64,000 nt of DNA, from contig NZ_QCZD01000001.1 in assembly GCF_003075045.1 (NCBI RefSeq), positions 744,001-808,000 on the forward strand. Direction: 5' to 3'. Positions 8,467-21,164 of this stretch are shown here, piece after piece (position 1 is the stretch's first letter; the number at the start of each line of letters is the position of its first letter). The stretch comes from Maribacter litoralis (lineage in GTDB: Bacteria > Bacteroidota > Bacteroidia > Flavobacteriales > Flavobacteriaceae). The position numbers and the translations under genes were made by a program. Below the pieces are notes generated by a model. The model was not told where the DNA came from and did not search any database. It worked only from the letters and a program-made list of their open reading frames with translations.

Positions 8467-9189
8467 ATGACAACATTAGTAAGAATAACAGTAGCTCTTA
8501 TTTTAGCCCTATTACTTTCCTCTTGCGGCTTTGATATTAATTTTGGATCAGGACAGGCCGGTAACGGTGTAGTGGTAGAAGAAACCAGGGAAATAACCGA
8601 AGAATTCACAGAAGTATCCGCTTCTGAAGGTTTAGAAGTATTTGTCTCTCAAGGTACTGATTTTGATATTGCAGTTGAAGCAGATGAAAATATTATAGAT
8701 TTCATAGGTACCGATATCAAAAACGGTAAATTAAAAATTCACTGTGTAGAGAATATCGGTCGTGCTACAAAGAAGATATTTGTAACCATGCCAAACGTAA
8801 CCGGGTTATATGCTTCTAGTGGCGCTCACCTAACCACTGAAAACAAAATTCAATCGGACAAACTGGAAATAGACGCTAGTAGCGGTGCCATTTTAAATGC
8901 TATTGTACAAGCTACCAATATGGATATTGATGCCAGCAGTGGCGCCAACATTTCACTAGAGGGAACCGCAAATGAAGTTTATGTTGATGCCAGCAGTGGT
9001 TCTAATGTTAGGGCAAATGATCTTGCGACTTCAGAAGCTAATGCCGATGCCAGTAGTGGTGCCAATATTAGTATAGATGTCAAAGATAATTTAACAGCAG
9101 AGGCTTCTAGTGGAGGTAATATTTCTTACAAGGGAGATCCAACGGTACAAAAGAACAAATCTGTTTCCGGTAGCGTTCATAAATACTAA
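8467..9189 (+). CDS. GIN domain lipoprotein (DUF2807)
   Basis: 240-residue lipoprotein. The signal ends in a lipobox LLLSSC (Cys20). The mature part is a DUF2807 (head GIN) right-handed beta-solenoid-like domain in which the short word DASSGA/DASSGS recurs about every 20-22 residues (near 116, 138, 158, 177, 196 and 215 with variants YASSGA and EASSGG). It is expected at the inner leaflet of the outer membrane or in the periplasm. No enzymatic residues are seen. It closes the DUF4870-PadR-PspC unit and is followed by a good terminator. Confidence 0.88.
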   Translation: MTTLVRITVALILALLLSSCGFDINFGSGQAGNGVVVEETREITEEFTEVSASEGLEVFVSQGTDFDIAVEADENIIDFIGTDIKNGKLKIHCVENIGRATKKIFVTMPNVTGLYASSGAHLTTENKIQSDKLEIDASSGAILNAIVQATNMDIDASSGANISLEGTANEVYVDASSGSNVRANDLATSEANADASSGANISIDVKDNLTAEASSGGNISYKGDPTVQKNKSVSGSVHKY

Positions 9190-9216
9190 AATATTCATCA
9201 ATCAAATCAACCACCG

Positions 9217-9250
9217 AACCCACAGAAATATCAGTGGGTTTTCGTTTTTT
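9217..9250 (+). terminator. Rho-independent terminator after the GIN gene
   Basis: Stem AACCCAC (9217-9223) / GTGGGTT (9234-9240) with a 10-base loop, followed by TTCGTTTTTT. Confidence 0.8.
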
Positions 9251-9279
9251 AGTCCTATCCTTATCTGTATATTAGTACT

Positions 9280-10293
9280 ATGCAAGTACACTTAAAAAAA
9301 TATACTTTACCGTTAAAGCACACCTTTAGTATTTCACGCGAATCTCATGATTTTCAAGATACTATAATAGCTTCCTTAACCTTAAATGGCAAAACCGGTT
9401 ATGGCGAGGCCACCTCTAATCCGTATTACAAAATAACGGTTGAGAGTATGATGGATGAAATACATGCCATTTCTACTGAAATTAAAGGGTTTGATTTTAC
9501 CTCCCCAGAAATATTTCACTCTTTTTTGGTAAAAAAAGGCTTATCCAATTTTGCCATTTGTGCATTAGATCTAGCCGCCCATGACCTATACGGAAAATTA
9601 CTGGGCAAGCCATTATATAAAATTTGGGATACTAATATTGAAAATTACCCAACTACAAACTATACCATTGGTATTGCCTCAATTGATATAATGCTGGCAA
9701 AAATGAAGGAAATGCCATGGCCGATTTATAAAATTAAATTAGGTACTAGTGATGACGTTGCCATTGTACGCGAATTACGCAAACATACCGATGCCATTTT
9801 TAGAATAGATGCTAATTGCGCATGGACAGCGGAAGAAACCATACATAACGCCCCATTGTTAAAGGAGTTGGGCGTAGAGTTTTTAGAGCAGCCCCTAAAG
9901 GCCGATGATTGGTCTGGTATGGAAGAAGTTATGCACCATAGTGTATTACCCGTAATTGCAGATGAAAGTTGTATTGTTGAACGTGACGTTGAAAAATGCG
10001 CACTGCATTTTAGTGGTATCAACATTAAATTGACCAAATGTGGCGGACTCACCCCTGCCCTACGCATGATAAAACGAGGTAAGGAATTGGGGATTAAGGT
10101 TATGGTAGGCTGTATGACAGAATCTACTGTGGGTATTTCCGCCATTGCACAATTAATTCCTCAACTGGATTATGTAGATATGGATGGTGCCCTGCTGTTA
10201 AAAAGTGATATCGCCACCGGCGTACAAATAGCTTCAGACGGTAAAGTCATTTTTCCTAATCTAGCCGGTAGCGGTGTTCAACTTTTAGATTAA
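9280..10293 (+). CDS. Dipeptide epimerase (L-Ala-D/L-Glu epimerase type), enolase superfamily
   Basis: 337-residue enzyme of the muconate-lactonizing group of the enolase superfamily. Visible catalytic set: the acid/base Lys in YKIKLG (KxK motif, near residue 150), metal ligands in RIDANCAW (Asp), LEQPL (Glu) and IADES (Asp), and the opposite Lys in KLTKCGG near 250. These mark a dipeptide epimerase that interconverts L-Ala-D-Glu and L-Ala-L-Glu in recycling of murein peptides; the exact dipeptide cannot be read from sequence. Its stop overlaps the next start by one base (TAATG), so the two genes are translationally coupled. Confidence 0.88.
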   Translation: MQVHLKKYTLPLKHTFSISRESHDFQDTIIASLTLNGKTGYGEATSNPYYKITVESMMDEIHAISTEIKGFDFTSPEIFHSFLVKKGLSNFAICALDLAAHDLYGKLLGKPLYKIWDTNIENYPTTNYTIGIASIDIMLAKMKEMPWPIYKIKLGTSDDVAIVRELRKHTDAIFRIDANCAWTAEETIHNAPLLKELGVEFLEQPLKADDWSGMEEVMHHSVLPVIADESCIVERDVEKCALHFSGINIKLTKCGGLTPALRMIKRGKELGIKVMVGCMTESTVGISAIAQLIPQLDYVDMDGALLLKSDIATGVQIASDGKVIFPNLAGSGVQLLD

Positions 10294-11327
10294 TGTATAC
10301 TATTGATGGGTTTCCTGGAAGAACAATTACCAAAGACGGTAAAGAACTGTTATATTTTGGCGGCACATCTTATTTAGGACTCCAAACCGATGCAGATTTT
10401 CAGTCCATTTTCATTGAGAATATCAAGAAATACGGTACGGCTTATAGTGCTTCTCGTAAATCAAATATTAAGATTTCCATTTTCGATGAGGTAGATCAAT
10501 ACCTAGCGGAAATGGTTGGCAGTAAAGCCTGTATCTCAATGTCATCAGGCTATTTGGCGGGGCAGCTGGTATGTGATTATTACAGTAATGGCGATTATAG
10601 TTTGTTCTATGCCCCAAACACCCACTCCGCCCTATTTAAAAATCAACAGAAAGTATACCCAAACTGGCAAGAACTTGAGAAAGCCATTAATGAAAACACC
10701 AACACGACTCCTGTGCTTTTTTTAGACAGTATAGATTTTCATGGTGATAATTATCCAGATTATACATTCCTTGAAAAACTTCCCATATCCAATATCATTC
10801 TTGTTGTAGATGATTCTCACGGCATTGGTATTACCGGTGAAAATGGCGGTGGCAGTTATGCTTTTCTACAATCACTACAACCAAAAGAACTTCTGGTATC
10901 CTGCTCATTGGGAAAGGGCTTCGGAATTCAAGCCGGAGCAATATTTGGTAGCAAAAAATTAATAAATCTTCTAAAAAACACTTCGTTTTTTGGTGGTGCC
11001 AGCCCAGCTACACCAGCCGCATTGGCAACTTTAAAAGATGCTCAAGAACTTATCATTGCCAAAAGAATTCAACTTCATAAAAATACAGACTTCTTCTTAT
11101 CAAAATTATCGAATACTTCTCTATTTGTGTTTGCCAAAGGGCATCCTACCTTTAATTTTCAAAATGAAATGCTCTCCAAATACTTGGAAGAAAATGCCAT
11201 TATAGTTACCAATTTCAGATATCCTACAGAAAATGATTCGTTAATGAGCCGTATCGTTTTAAGTGCTTCCCATACCCAAAACGACATTTTAAATCTTTGT
11301 GCTATTCTTAACGCATTCGCTGCTTAA
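10293..11327 (+). CDS. PLP-dependent aminotransferase class I/II-fold enzyme (AONS/KBL-like)
   Basis: 344 residues, fold-type I PLP enzyme resembling the alpha-oxoamine synthase group (8-amino-7-oxononanoate synthase, 2-amino-3-ketobutyrate ligase). The PLP aspartate is in LVVDDSHGIGITGENG (about 172-187) and the Schiff-base Lys is in SCSLGKGFGIQAG (Lys near 209). FFGGASPATPAALATLKDA follows in the position typical for that group. It is shorter than usual (about 390), with an abbreviated N-terminus. Coupling to the dipeptide epimerase suggests a role in handling a cell-wall-derived amino acid, but the acyl-CoA and amino acid substrates are unknown. Confidence 0.75.
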   Translation: MYTIDGFPGRTITKDGKELLYFGGTSYLGLQTDADFQSIFIENIKKYGTAYSASRKSNIKISIFDEVDQYLAEMVGSKACISMSSGYLAGQLVCDYYSNGDYSLFYAPNTHSALFKNQQKVYPNWQELEKAINENTNTTPVLFLDSIDFHGDNYPDYTFLEKLPISNIILVVDDSHGIGITGENGGGSYAFLQSLQPKELLVSCSLGKGFGIQAGAIFGSKKLINLLKNTSFFGGASPATPAALATLKDAQELIIAKRIQLHKNTDFFLSKLSNTSLFVFAKGHPTFNFQNEMLSKYLEENAIIVTNFRYPTENDSLMSRIVLSASHTQNDILNLCAILNAFAA

Positions 11328-11464
11328 TCGTAGTATTTACTACAATTATCTCACTTTCAATATATTATTCTTAATTATTCGACTTTATTTTTATCAAATT
11401 CTGATAATTATTCGTATCTTTTTAATACACATTCAACTCTTTTATTAACTAACACGCTACCACT

Positions 11465-11911
11465 ATGAAAAAATTATTAGGATTGGTATTGTTGATGCTG
11501 CTATTGGTTTCAGCTGCCTCTACAAATTCCATTAACGACAACTACATGCATACCATTCAAGGTACATGGGAACTGGAAAGTTTTTATAATTACGACGGAC
11601 AAGATGTTATCGATACCGTACCGACAGCCGACGGTTACAGGCAAGTTAAAATGTATTATAACGGTAAAATTATGTGGACAAGATATGTACCCGTAGATAA
11701 AATAGGACGGTTTGGTTATGGCACCTATAAAATTACTGATGACCGTTTGATGGAAACATTGGAGTATGGTGACAACGAAATGATACAAGCCATGGACACG
11801 TTGCGCATTTTTACTTTTGAACTAAGGCTCAGCGATGATAGGTTCAGTCAAATTAGTTTAGATGAAGAAGGCAATAGAACCTTCTCTGAAAATTATGTAA
11901 GAATAGATTAA
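11465..11911 (+). CDS. Secreted lipocalin-like protein
   Basis: 148 residues with an N-terminal signal peptide (hydrophobic stretch 4-18). The mature part starts with IQGTWELESFYNYDGQ, the TW-E-L start found in lipocalin-like domains of Bacteroidota, followed by a predicted beta barrel with ...QVKMYYNGKIMWTRYVP and TFELRLSDDRFSQISLD. No lipobox Cys. It is probably a small periplasmic or extracellular binding protein of unknown ligand. It stands alone and shares a bidirectional terminator with trxB. Confidence 0.6.
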   Translation: MKKLLGLVLLMLLLVSAASTNSINDNYMHTIQGTWELESFYNYDGQDVIDTVPTADGYRQVKMYYNGKIMWTRYVPVDKIGRFGYGTYKITDDRLMETLEYGDNEMIQAMDTLRIFTFELRLSDDRFSQISLDEEGNRTFSENYVRID

Positions 11912-11930
11912 CTCAATGTAATGAACAAAA

Positions 11931-11960
11931 AAAGAGCCCATTCTTATGAATGGGCTCTTT
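11931..11960. terminator. Bidirectional terminator between the lipocalin-like gene and trxB
   Basis: 13-bp stem AAAGAGCCCATTC (11931-11943) / GAATGGGCTCTTT (11948-11960), loop of 4, with an A-tract before and a T-tract after; works for both convergent genes. Confidence 0.9.
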
Positions 11961-11982
11961 TTTATATACCTTAATTTAAGTT

Positions 11983-12960
11983 CTAATACTTATCGGCAAC
12001 TGCTTCTTCTACAGAACCTATTGATGCTAAATATCTTTCGGCATCAAGCGCTGCCATACAACCAGTACCTGCTGCGGTAACGGCTTGTCTGTATTCTTTA
12101 TCTTGAGCATCTCCACTAGCAAATACTCCTGGTAAATTGGTCATGGTAGATTTACCTTTGGTGATAAGGTAACCTGTTTCATCCATATCTAATTGACCTT
12201 TGAATATATCTGTATTTGGTTTATGGCCAATAGCAATAAACAGACCGGTAATTGCGATATCTTCCTTTTCACCTGTTTGGTTATTTACCATACGTAAGCC
12301 TTCTACAACTTGCTCACCAAGCACCTCATCAACTTCAGTGTTGTAGCGTACTTCAATATTTTTAATGCTATTTACCCTATGCTGCATAGCTTTTGATGCT
12401 CTCATTTCATCTCTACGCACCAACATGGTTACCTTGTTACAGATGTTTGCCAAATATGAAGCTTCTTCTGCCGCGGTATCTCCTGCACCAACAATAGCAA
12501 CGTCTTGTCCTTTATAAAAGAATCCGTCACATACGGCACATGCCGAAACACCACCACCACGTAAGCGTTGCTCACTTGGCAAGTTTAAATATTTAGCAGA
12601 AGCGCCTGTAGAAATAATTACAGTTTCCGCTTCTATTTCTTTATCATTATCCGCAACTACTTTATGAATCCCTCCTTTTTCTTTTGAAAATTCAACTGAA
12701 GTAATCATACCAATTCTAACTTCGGTACCAAAACGTTCTGCTTGTTGTTGCAATTGCACCATCATGGTAGGACCGTCTATACCCTCTGGATATCCTGGAA
12801 AATTATCAACTTCAGTCGTGGTGGTCAATTGACCTCCTGGCTCCATTCCTGTATACATAACAGGTTTTAAATCTGCACGGGCCGCATATATTGCCGCCGT
12901 ATAACCTGCAGGTCCGGATCCTATAATCAATGTTTTTACACGTTCTATTTTATCAGACAT
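11983..12960 (-). CDS. trxB: Thioredoxin-disulfide reductase
   Basis: 325-residue FAD/NADPH flavoprotein that reduces thioredoxin in the cytosol. FAD site GSGPAGYTAAIYAARA at 15-30, redox-active CAVC at C141/C144 followed by DGFF, NADPH site GAGDTAAEEASYL, and C-terminal FAD motif GVFASGD.....RQAVTAAGTGC. Length is normal for the low-molecular-weight class. Transcribed alone from a promoter with a perfect -7 box. In this window it would support the peroxiredoxin and persulfide chemistry further along only indirectly, as the general thiol reductant. Confidence 0.96.
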   Translation of the reverse strand: MSDKIERVKTLIIGSGPAGYTAAIYAARADLKPVMYTGMEPGGQLTTTTEVDNFPGYPEGIDGPTMMVQLQQQAERFGTEVRIGMITSVEFSKEKGGIHKVVADNDKEIEAETVIISTGASAKYLNLPSEQRLRGGGVSACAVCDGFFYKGQDVAIVGAGDTAAEEASYLANICNKVTMLVRRDEMRASKAMQHRVNSIKNIEVRYNTEVDEVLGEQVVEGLRMVNNQTGEKEDIAITGLFIAIGHKPNTDIFKGQLDMDETGYLITKGKSTMTNLPGVFASGDAQDKEYRQAVTAAGTGCMAALDAERYLASIGSVEEAVADKY

Positions 12961-12992
12961 AATATCAAGTGGTTCTATTAATTTATCTATAA

Positions 12993-13024
12993 CAAAAGTA
13001 GGTTTTTGAGCTAGAAACTTACAA
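12993..13024 (-). promoter_or_regulatory. trxB promoter
   Basis: On the minus strand a TTG (-33) at 13024-13022 precedes a -7 box TACTTTTG (13000-12993) by 21 bases. The start codon lies 33 bases downstream of the box. Confidence 0.6.
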
Positions 13025-13182
13025 TATAGTTATCAAAACTTTTTATACGATTATTAGTTATGAAGATAAGTATTCACTATTTTTCGGCTGCTTTTCTTAA
13101 ATTAAATTAATATTAATTATAGAAAAATATGAACCATCCCCCATTCTTAACGTAGGTATCGTAGAACTTTTATGATTTTTGA

Positions 13183-13878
13183 ATGAAAACCTTTAACTGT
13201 GCTATTATAGAGGACTCCATTACCCAAAGGAGACTTTTAGAAGAATATATTGCAAAACATAAGAATTTAAAATTAATGCATTCCGCTAGTGCCAATGCAG
13301 ATGTTTTAGAAGACTTAAATACTTCAAATATCGATTTGCTATTTCTAGATATAGAAATGCCCGATATGAGCGGATTCGAGTTTTTATCGGGTCTTACCAT
13401 TGAGCCTCAGGTAATTATTACCAGTACGCATCAAAAGTATGCGCTTGAAGCATTTGACTTCAACGTAACCGATTTTCTTTTAAAACCCTACAGCACTGCT
13501 CGGTTTGAAGCCGCTATTGCAAAGGCAATCGATAAAGTAAAAGCTGCCAAAAAGAAGCAACCCGAAAGTAAATTGGTGGTAAAACATAACCTTAAACAAG
13601 TAGAGCTCAACGTACACAGCATACTTTATGTGGAAGCATTGGGCGACTATGTAAAGGTAGTGACCGATGAACGCAATTATGTAATTCTATCTACTATGAG
13701 CGCTTTTAAAGATAGACTCGAAGCTGATAAATTCATTAGAATCCACAAATCATATATCGTAAACCTGAAAATGGTAGAACGTTATAATCATGAATTCATT
13801 GAAATTCAGAATAAAAAGATACCTATTAGCCGCGCAAAAATTGCCGAACTGGATCAGTTACTAAATTGCCTGGACTAA
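13183..13878 (+). CDS. LytTR-family response regulator
   Basis: 231-residue cytosolic two-component response regulator. The receiver domain spans about 1-120 with acidic pair E10/D11, phospho-acceptor D56 in LLFLDIEMP and the conserved Lys in LLKPY near 107. The LytTR DNA-binding domain covers about 135-230 (ILYVEALGDYVKVVT, RIHKSYIVNLKMVERY, PISRAKIAELDQLL). No histidine kinase gene is adjacent, so the partner is elsewhere. The stop lies 8 bases from the end of the convergent gene. Confidence 0.93.
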   Translation: MKTFNCAIIEDSITQRRLLEEYIAKHKNLKLMHSASANADVLEDLNTSNIDLLFLDIEMPDMSGFEFLSGLTIEPQVIITSTHQKYALEAFDFNVTDFLLKPYSTARFEAAIAKAIDKVKAAKKKQPESKLVVKHNLKQVELNVHSILYVEALGDYVKVVTDERNYVILSTMSAFKDRLEADKFIRIHKSYIVNLKMVERYNHEFIEIQNKKIPISRAKIAELDQLLNCLD

Positions 13879-13886
13879 CAAGTTCT

Positions 13887-15020
13887 TTATTCTTTCAGCA
13901 TAGCTACAGTTGCTACCGTTCTAAAGCCGGTATGCTCTAATGAGGAATCCATACTTGACCCCATTCTTGCAGATACCCGGTAACTTGCGCAATAAGATTC
14001 ACTACACAAAAACGAACCGCCTTTTATGACTCGTTCTTTTGCCAGAGGATTGTTAGGTGTGAACGGACTATCAGCTCCCGTAGGGTTCACCAATACCGTA
14101 TTTTTTGCTTTGGTTTCTTTGTAGTAATTGGTGTTGTACCAATCACTAGTCCATTCCCAAACATTACCGGCCATATCATAAAGTCCGTATGCATTAGGTG
14201 GATAAGATTTCACGGGAGCCCTAAATTCAAATCTGTCTGCCTTGGTATTTTCTACGGGGAATTCGCCTTCCCATGTATTTGCTCTTTTCGCCAAAACGGA
14301 AACATCATCGCCCCAGTTATAAATGGTACCATAAGAACCTGCCCTAGAAGCAAGCTCCCACTCCGCCTCTGTCGGCAAGCGTCTATTTGCCCATTCGCAG
14401 TAGGCTAATGCATCTTCATATGACACTTGAACCACCGGGTAATTATCTTTACCTTTTATACTACTTTCCGGACCGTTAGGGTGTCTCCAATCTGCACCAA
14501 TGGTCCAGTTCCACCATTGTGAGAAATCGTATAAATTAGGTACCGATGATTTTGATTTTTTAAAAGTCAATGATCCAGGCTGTAAAATGGAATCATGTGG
14601 CTTTTCTGTACCTGCAGGTACTTGTCTCTTCAACTCTTCCCAATCAATTCCTCTTTCTGCAACGGTTACATAGCCTGTAGCTTTCACAAATGCAGCAAAT
14701 TGGGCATTGGTAACTTCGGTGGCATCCATAAAAAAGCCGTCTACCATAACATCGATTGCAGGTTTTTCATGATTCATTGCTATTTTATCATTGCTGACCG
14801 CACCTTGCTTAAATGTGGTTCCAGATACCCATACCATGCCTTCTGGAGCAATTACTCCTTCCGGCTTTTCTATCATAATGGTATGCGCAATGGCTGGAGT
14901 TTTTGCTTCTTCTTTCTCCGTAACTGTATCTTGAACCGTGGTCTTTTTTGTTTCAGATTTGCAGTTTATCATTGTGACCAATAGTATAGCCAAGGCTAAA
15001 AAATGTATGTTTTTATTCAT
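13887..15020 (-). CDS. Formylglycine-generating enzyme, exported lipoprotein
   Basis: 377-residue SUMF1/FGE-type protein with an N-terminal lipoprotein signal (LLVTMINC, Cys20), so it works outside the cytosol. The FGE-sulfatase domain runs from about 60 to 375 with PEGMVWVSGTTFKQG, FFMDATEVTNAQFAAFVKAT, RLPTEAEWELASRAG and GLYDMAGNVWEWTSDW. Near the end, FLCSESYCASYR keeps the two copper-binding cysteines in the C-x4-C spacing of true FGEs, so it should oxidise the sulfatase cysteine to formylglycine rather than being an inactive relative. It lies on the same strand as the GH2 enzyme and the sulfatase, which carries the matching CxPxR site. Confidence 0.85.
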   Translation of the reverse strand: MNKNIHFLALAILLVTMINCKSETKKTTVQDTVTEKEEAKTPAIAHTIMIEKPEGVIAPEGMVWVSGTTFKQGAVSNDKIAMNHEKPAIDVMVDGFFMDATEVTNAQFAAFVKATGYVTVAERGIDWEELKRQVPAGTEKPHDSILQPGSLTFKKSKSSVPNLYDFSQWWNWTIGADWRHPNGPESSIKGKDNYPVVQVSYEDALAYCEWANRRLPTEAEWELASRAGSYGTIYNWGDDVSVLAKRANTWEGEFPVENTKADRFEFRAPVKSYPPNAYGLYDMAGNVWEWTSDWYNTNYYKETKAKNTVLVNPTGADSPFTPNNPLAKERVIKGGSFLCSESYCASYRVSARMGSSMDSSLEHTGFRTVATVAMLKE

Positions 15021-15069
15021 ACGCTAAATATACTTTCTCTTATTTAATTTCTACTTCAAGACCATAATT

Positions 15070-18264
<3,195 letters not shown>

Positions 18265-18486
18265 CTAATTGTTATTTATGTTGAGTTGCTAAAAATGAAA
18301 AATTCGTCCCTTAATTCGTATTTATTCATTTTTAACCTATATAATTATAAAAATTCACAGAAAAGCACCCAAAATAATGAGTACTACCTATAATTACATC
18401 CTTGCAAAATACAATTAAACTTATGATTTTGGAAGTGAAAATAAGTTGATGAATGTTTTAATGGTTCTAATTTTTATTGAAGCCAC

Positions 18487-20046
18487 CTAATCACTCAATA
18501 ATCCGTTTTCTAACAGTGGAATTTGAAAACGTTGGGTCTCTGGTTTTGTGTGTTCTTTCTTGAATATTGCAGCTGCCTTTTCTAAAATATCTGGGTGTTC
18601 CGCTGCAATATTATTCTCTTCAGTAGGATCATCCTTTAAATTATACAACTCTAATGTAGGCTGCTCGTCATCTTTTAAATGTTGACGAACCACTTTCCAA
18701 TCGCCCATTCTAATAGCTATTTGTCCACCATATTCTGGAAACTCCCAATACATAAATTCATGTGCAACCTGTTTCCCTTCTCCCAACAAAGTGGGCAACA
18801 TACTAACACCGTCATTTTTCGGTGGTGCAATTTCCAACAAATCTGCAAAAGTCGCCAGCATATCATAATGTGCAGAGGCATGGTCGCTTGTACTACCTGG
18901 TTTTATTTTACCTGGCCATGTAAAAAAAGTAGGAACTCTAATTCCGCCCTCATATACAAATCCTTTGCCTTTTCCATACCCACCCTTAAAAGGTTGGGCG
19001 CTTTCAAAAAATGCTGGATCTGCACCACCGGCATAACTTGGTCCGTTATCTGAAGTAAAAACAATTAAGGTGTTCTCATAGATACCTTCGTCCTTTAGCT
19101 GTTTTACCAACTTACCAACGTTCTCATCAAAATAAGATACCATGGCGGCATAGGCAGCATGCGGATTCTGATGCGAAAAATAGCCATTTCCATTTCCTGA
19201 TAAATAGGGCTCTTCTGGTCCAAATTTTTCTTTGTAATAATCTACCCAGCGTTGTGGTGCCTGTAATGCTACATGCGGAATAGGAGTTGCCCAATACAAG
19301 AAAAACGGATTCTCCTTATTCTGAGCTACAAAGCCCGTAAGCTCTTCAAACATTAAATCTGGTGCATAATCAGTTAAGGTGTAGTCTTTATAACTCTCTG
19401 GATTAGTAGGGTCTAAACCTTCTGGAAACGGTGAACTTGGTGCCACGGTATCATTCTTTAAATGCACGCGGATTCTGTTCTTGTACAAATGTAACGGATA
19501 ATAGGTATGTGCCTGACGTTGACAATTGAAGCCGTAGAAAAAATCGAATCCCATTTCATTGGGTATGGAATGTGTATGCGGTGCACCTAAACCCCATTTA
19601 CCCACCAAAGCCGTTTTATAGCCTTCGGCTTTTAAGTAATTAGCAATGGTCTTTGTACCTGCCGGAACAGGTCGCTGCCCTTCTAAGGTAGAATCTTTTG
19701 CCATGGCTTTATAATTCCAAACATCGCCACGATCGTTCCATTCATCATTACCACGAATAAACGCCTTGCCCGAATGTTTACCCGTAAGAAACATATACCT
19801 GGCAGGTGCGCATACGGGTGCACTTGAATAATGCTGGGTAAAAACCATACCCTGTTTTGCCAATGCATCTATATGGGGAGTTTCTATCTTTTCTTGACCA
19901 AAGACACCTATTTCAGCATACCCCAAATCATCTGCCAAAATGTAAATGATATTCGGTTTTTGTTCTGTGGGTGCTTCTGACTTCTTTTCGCCAGTACAGG
20001 ACAAAAAAGATAGGACAATAAAAAGACCTAGATATAAATTTTTCAC
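18487..20046 (-). CDS. Type I sulfatase (formylglycine-dependent), lipoprotein
   Basis: 519-residue family S1 sulfatase with a lipoprotein signal (VLSFLSCTG). Metal and catalytic features: ILADDLGYAEIG (Asp pair), the maturation site SAPVCAPARYMFLTG in which CAPAR matches the CxPxR rule for formylglycine formation, KWGLG with the active-site Lys, HTHS, and TSDNGPSY (metal Asp-Asn). The Cys form needs an FGE, which is encoded two genes downstream. It removes sulfate esters from a sugar, presumably in the periplasm; the position specificity cannot be told. Confidence 0.92.
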   Translation of the reverse strand: MKNLYLGLFIVLSFLSCTGEKKSEAPTEQKPNIIYILADDLGYAEIGVFGQEKIETPHIDALAKQGMVFTQHYSSAPVCAPARYMFLTGKHSGKAFIRGNDEWNDRGDVWNYKAMAKDSTLEGQRPVPAGTKTIANYLKAEGYKTALVGKWGLGAPHTHSIPNEMGFDFFYGFNCQRQAHTYYPLHLYKNRIRVHLKNDTVAPSSPFPEGLDPTNPESYKDYTLTDYAPDLMFEELTGFVAQNKENPFFLYWATPIPHVALQAPQRWVDYYKEKFGPEEPYLSGNGNGYFSHQNPHAAYAAMVSYFDENVGKLVKQLKDEGIYENTLIVFTSDNGPSYAGGADPAFFESAQPFKGGYGKGKGFVYEGGIRVPTFFTWPGKIKPGSTSDHASAHYDMLATFADLLEIAPPKNDGVSMLPTLLGEGKQVAHEFMYWEFPEYGGQIAIRMGDWKVVRQHLKDDEQPTLELYNLKDDPTEENNIAAEHPDILEKAAAIFKKEHTKPETQRFQIPLLENGLLSD

Positions 20047-20178
20047 GATGGATAGGTTGGTTTTGGCTTACCTAAAGATACCGAATTATCTAAAACTTCA
20101 GTGACCAACCCTATTCATCATCTTCAACATACAAAACTTGTTCTGAAAATCCATTACATTACCAATAACCGGTATTAA

Positions 20179-21147
20179 TTACAACGCAAACACATCATTA
20201 ATTCGCCCTATTTTAAAACCTTTATCAAGAACAATTTGGCTTTCTTCACTATTAGGATCCAACAACGGATTTGTATGATTAAAATGGATGTAAATAATCT
20301 TGGCTTTTTCTTTTACGTTCAAGTCTTTAAACTTCTCTAAACTCTCAACAACAAAGGGATGCGGAATTTCACTGATATCTCTATTATTAATTTCCTTTCC
20401 ACTATAAAAAGTGGCATCCAAAAATGCATAATCTACTTTTTGTATTACTTCTACGATATCTTTTTCCCACTTTTCCCATTTATCGATATCAGGAATAAAC
20501 AGGGCACTTTTATTCGGACCTTGAATGCGATACCCTACCGTTTCTGAATACTCATCTCTGTGTGGCACCAAAAATGGTGTTACCATAATTTCTTGTGACA
20601 GCTCAACAGCATTTTGATCAACCATCGCATTAAGAACCACATTTTCTCTTTGTATAAGCTGATCCCATGGTCCATTATTTAGAAGAAATTCCTCCATTTT
20701 TGGCATTACATAAATCGGAGTCGCGTTAGCGTCCATAGCCTCTTTTCCCAAATACATTAAACCGGTATAATGCCCAATGTGGGCATGAGTTAGAAAAATA
20801 CCATCTACTACTTCATTATCGCTTTTGGGTTCATATTGGGTAAGCATTTTCATTTGCTGGGCAATATCTGGAGTAGCATCAAAAAGATAGGTTTTTTGAT
20901 TGTCGGTATCTATTACACCTAATGAAACTACTCGTCTCTCGGTATCAGGATTTTCAAAAAGTGCTGCACAACACTCTTTTTTACATCCAATTTGCGGCGA
21001 ACCAGCATCTTGAACGTTACCTAAAATTACAATGGAGGTATTTTCCACAGCACTACTTTCTTTCTGTTCAACAGTTTGTTTAGGTGTTGATCTATCTGCG
21101 CAGGAAATAGCTATGGATGCTATAAAAAATAAAAGGTACTTGTTCAT
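20179..21147 (-). CDS. PqqB-like metallo-beta-lactamase-fold lipoprotein
   Basis: 322 residues from the ATG at 21147 (a TTG three codons upstream is unlikely). Lipoprotein signal IASIAISC. The start of the mature part, VILGNVQDAGSPQIGCKKECC, and the downstream order match PqqB-like members of the MBL fold. The metal motif is THAHIGHYTG, i.e. HxHxGH instead of HxHxDH, so one canonical metal ligand is replaced by Gly. Later ligands (VPHRDEYSETVGYRI, DATF, HFNHTNPL) are present. No pqq genes surround it, so PQQ synthesis is not implied; function unknown. Confidence 0.7.
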   Translation of the reverse strand: MNKYLLFFIASIAISCADRSTPKQTVEQKESSAVENTSIVILGNVQDAGSPQIGCKKECCAALFENPDTERRVVSLGVIDTDNQKTYLFDATPDIAQQMKMLTQYEPKSDNEVVDGIFLTHAHIGHYTGLMYLGKEAMDANATPIYVMPKMEEFLLNNGPWDQLIQRENVVLNAMVDQNAVELSQEIMVTPFLVPHRDEYSETVGYRIQGPNKSALFIPDIDKWEKWEKDIVEVIQKVDYAFLDATFYSGKEINNRDISEIPHPFVVESLEKFKDLNVKEKAKIIYIHFNHTNPLLDPNSEESQIVLDKGFKIGRINDVFAL

Positions 21148-21164
21148 TTTAATCAAAATTGCTT

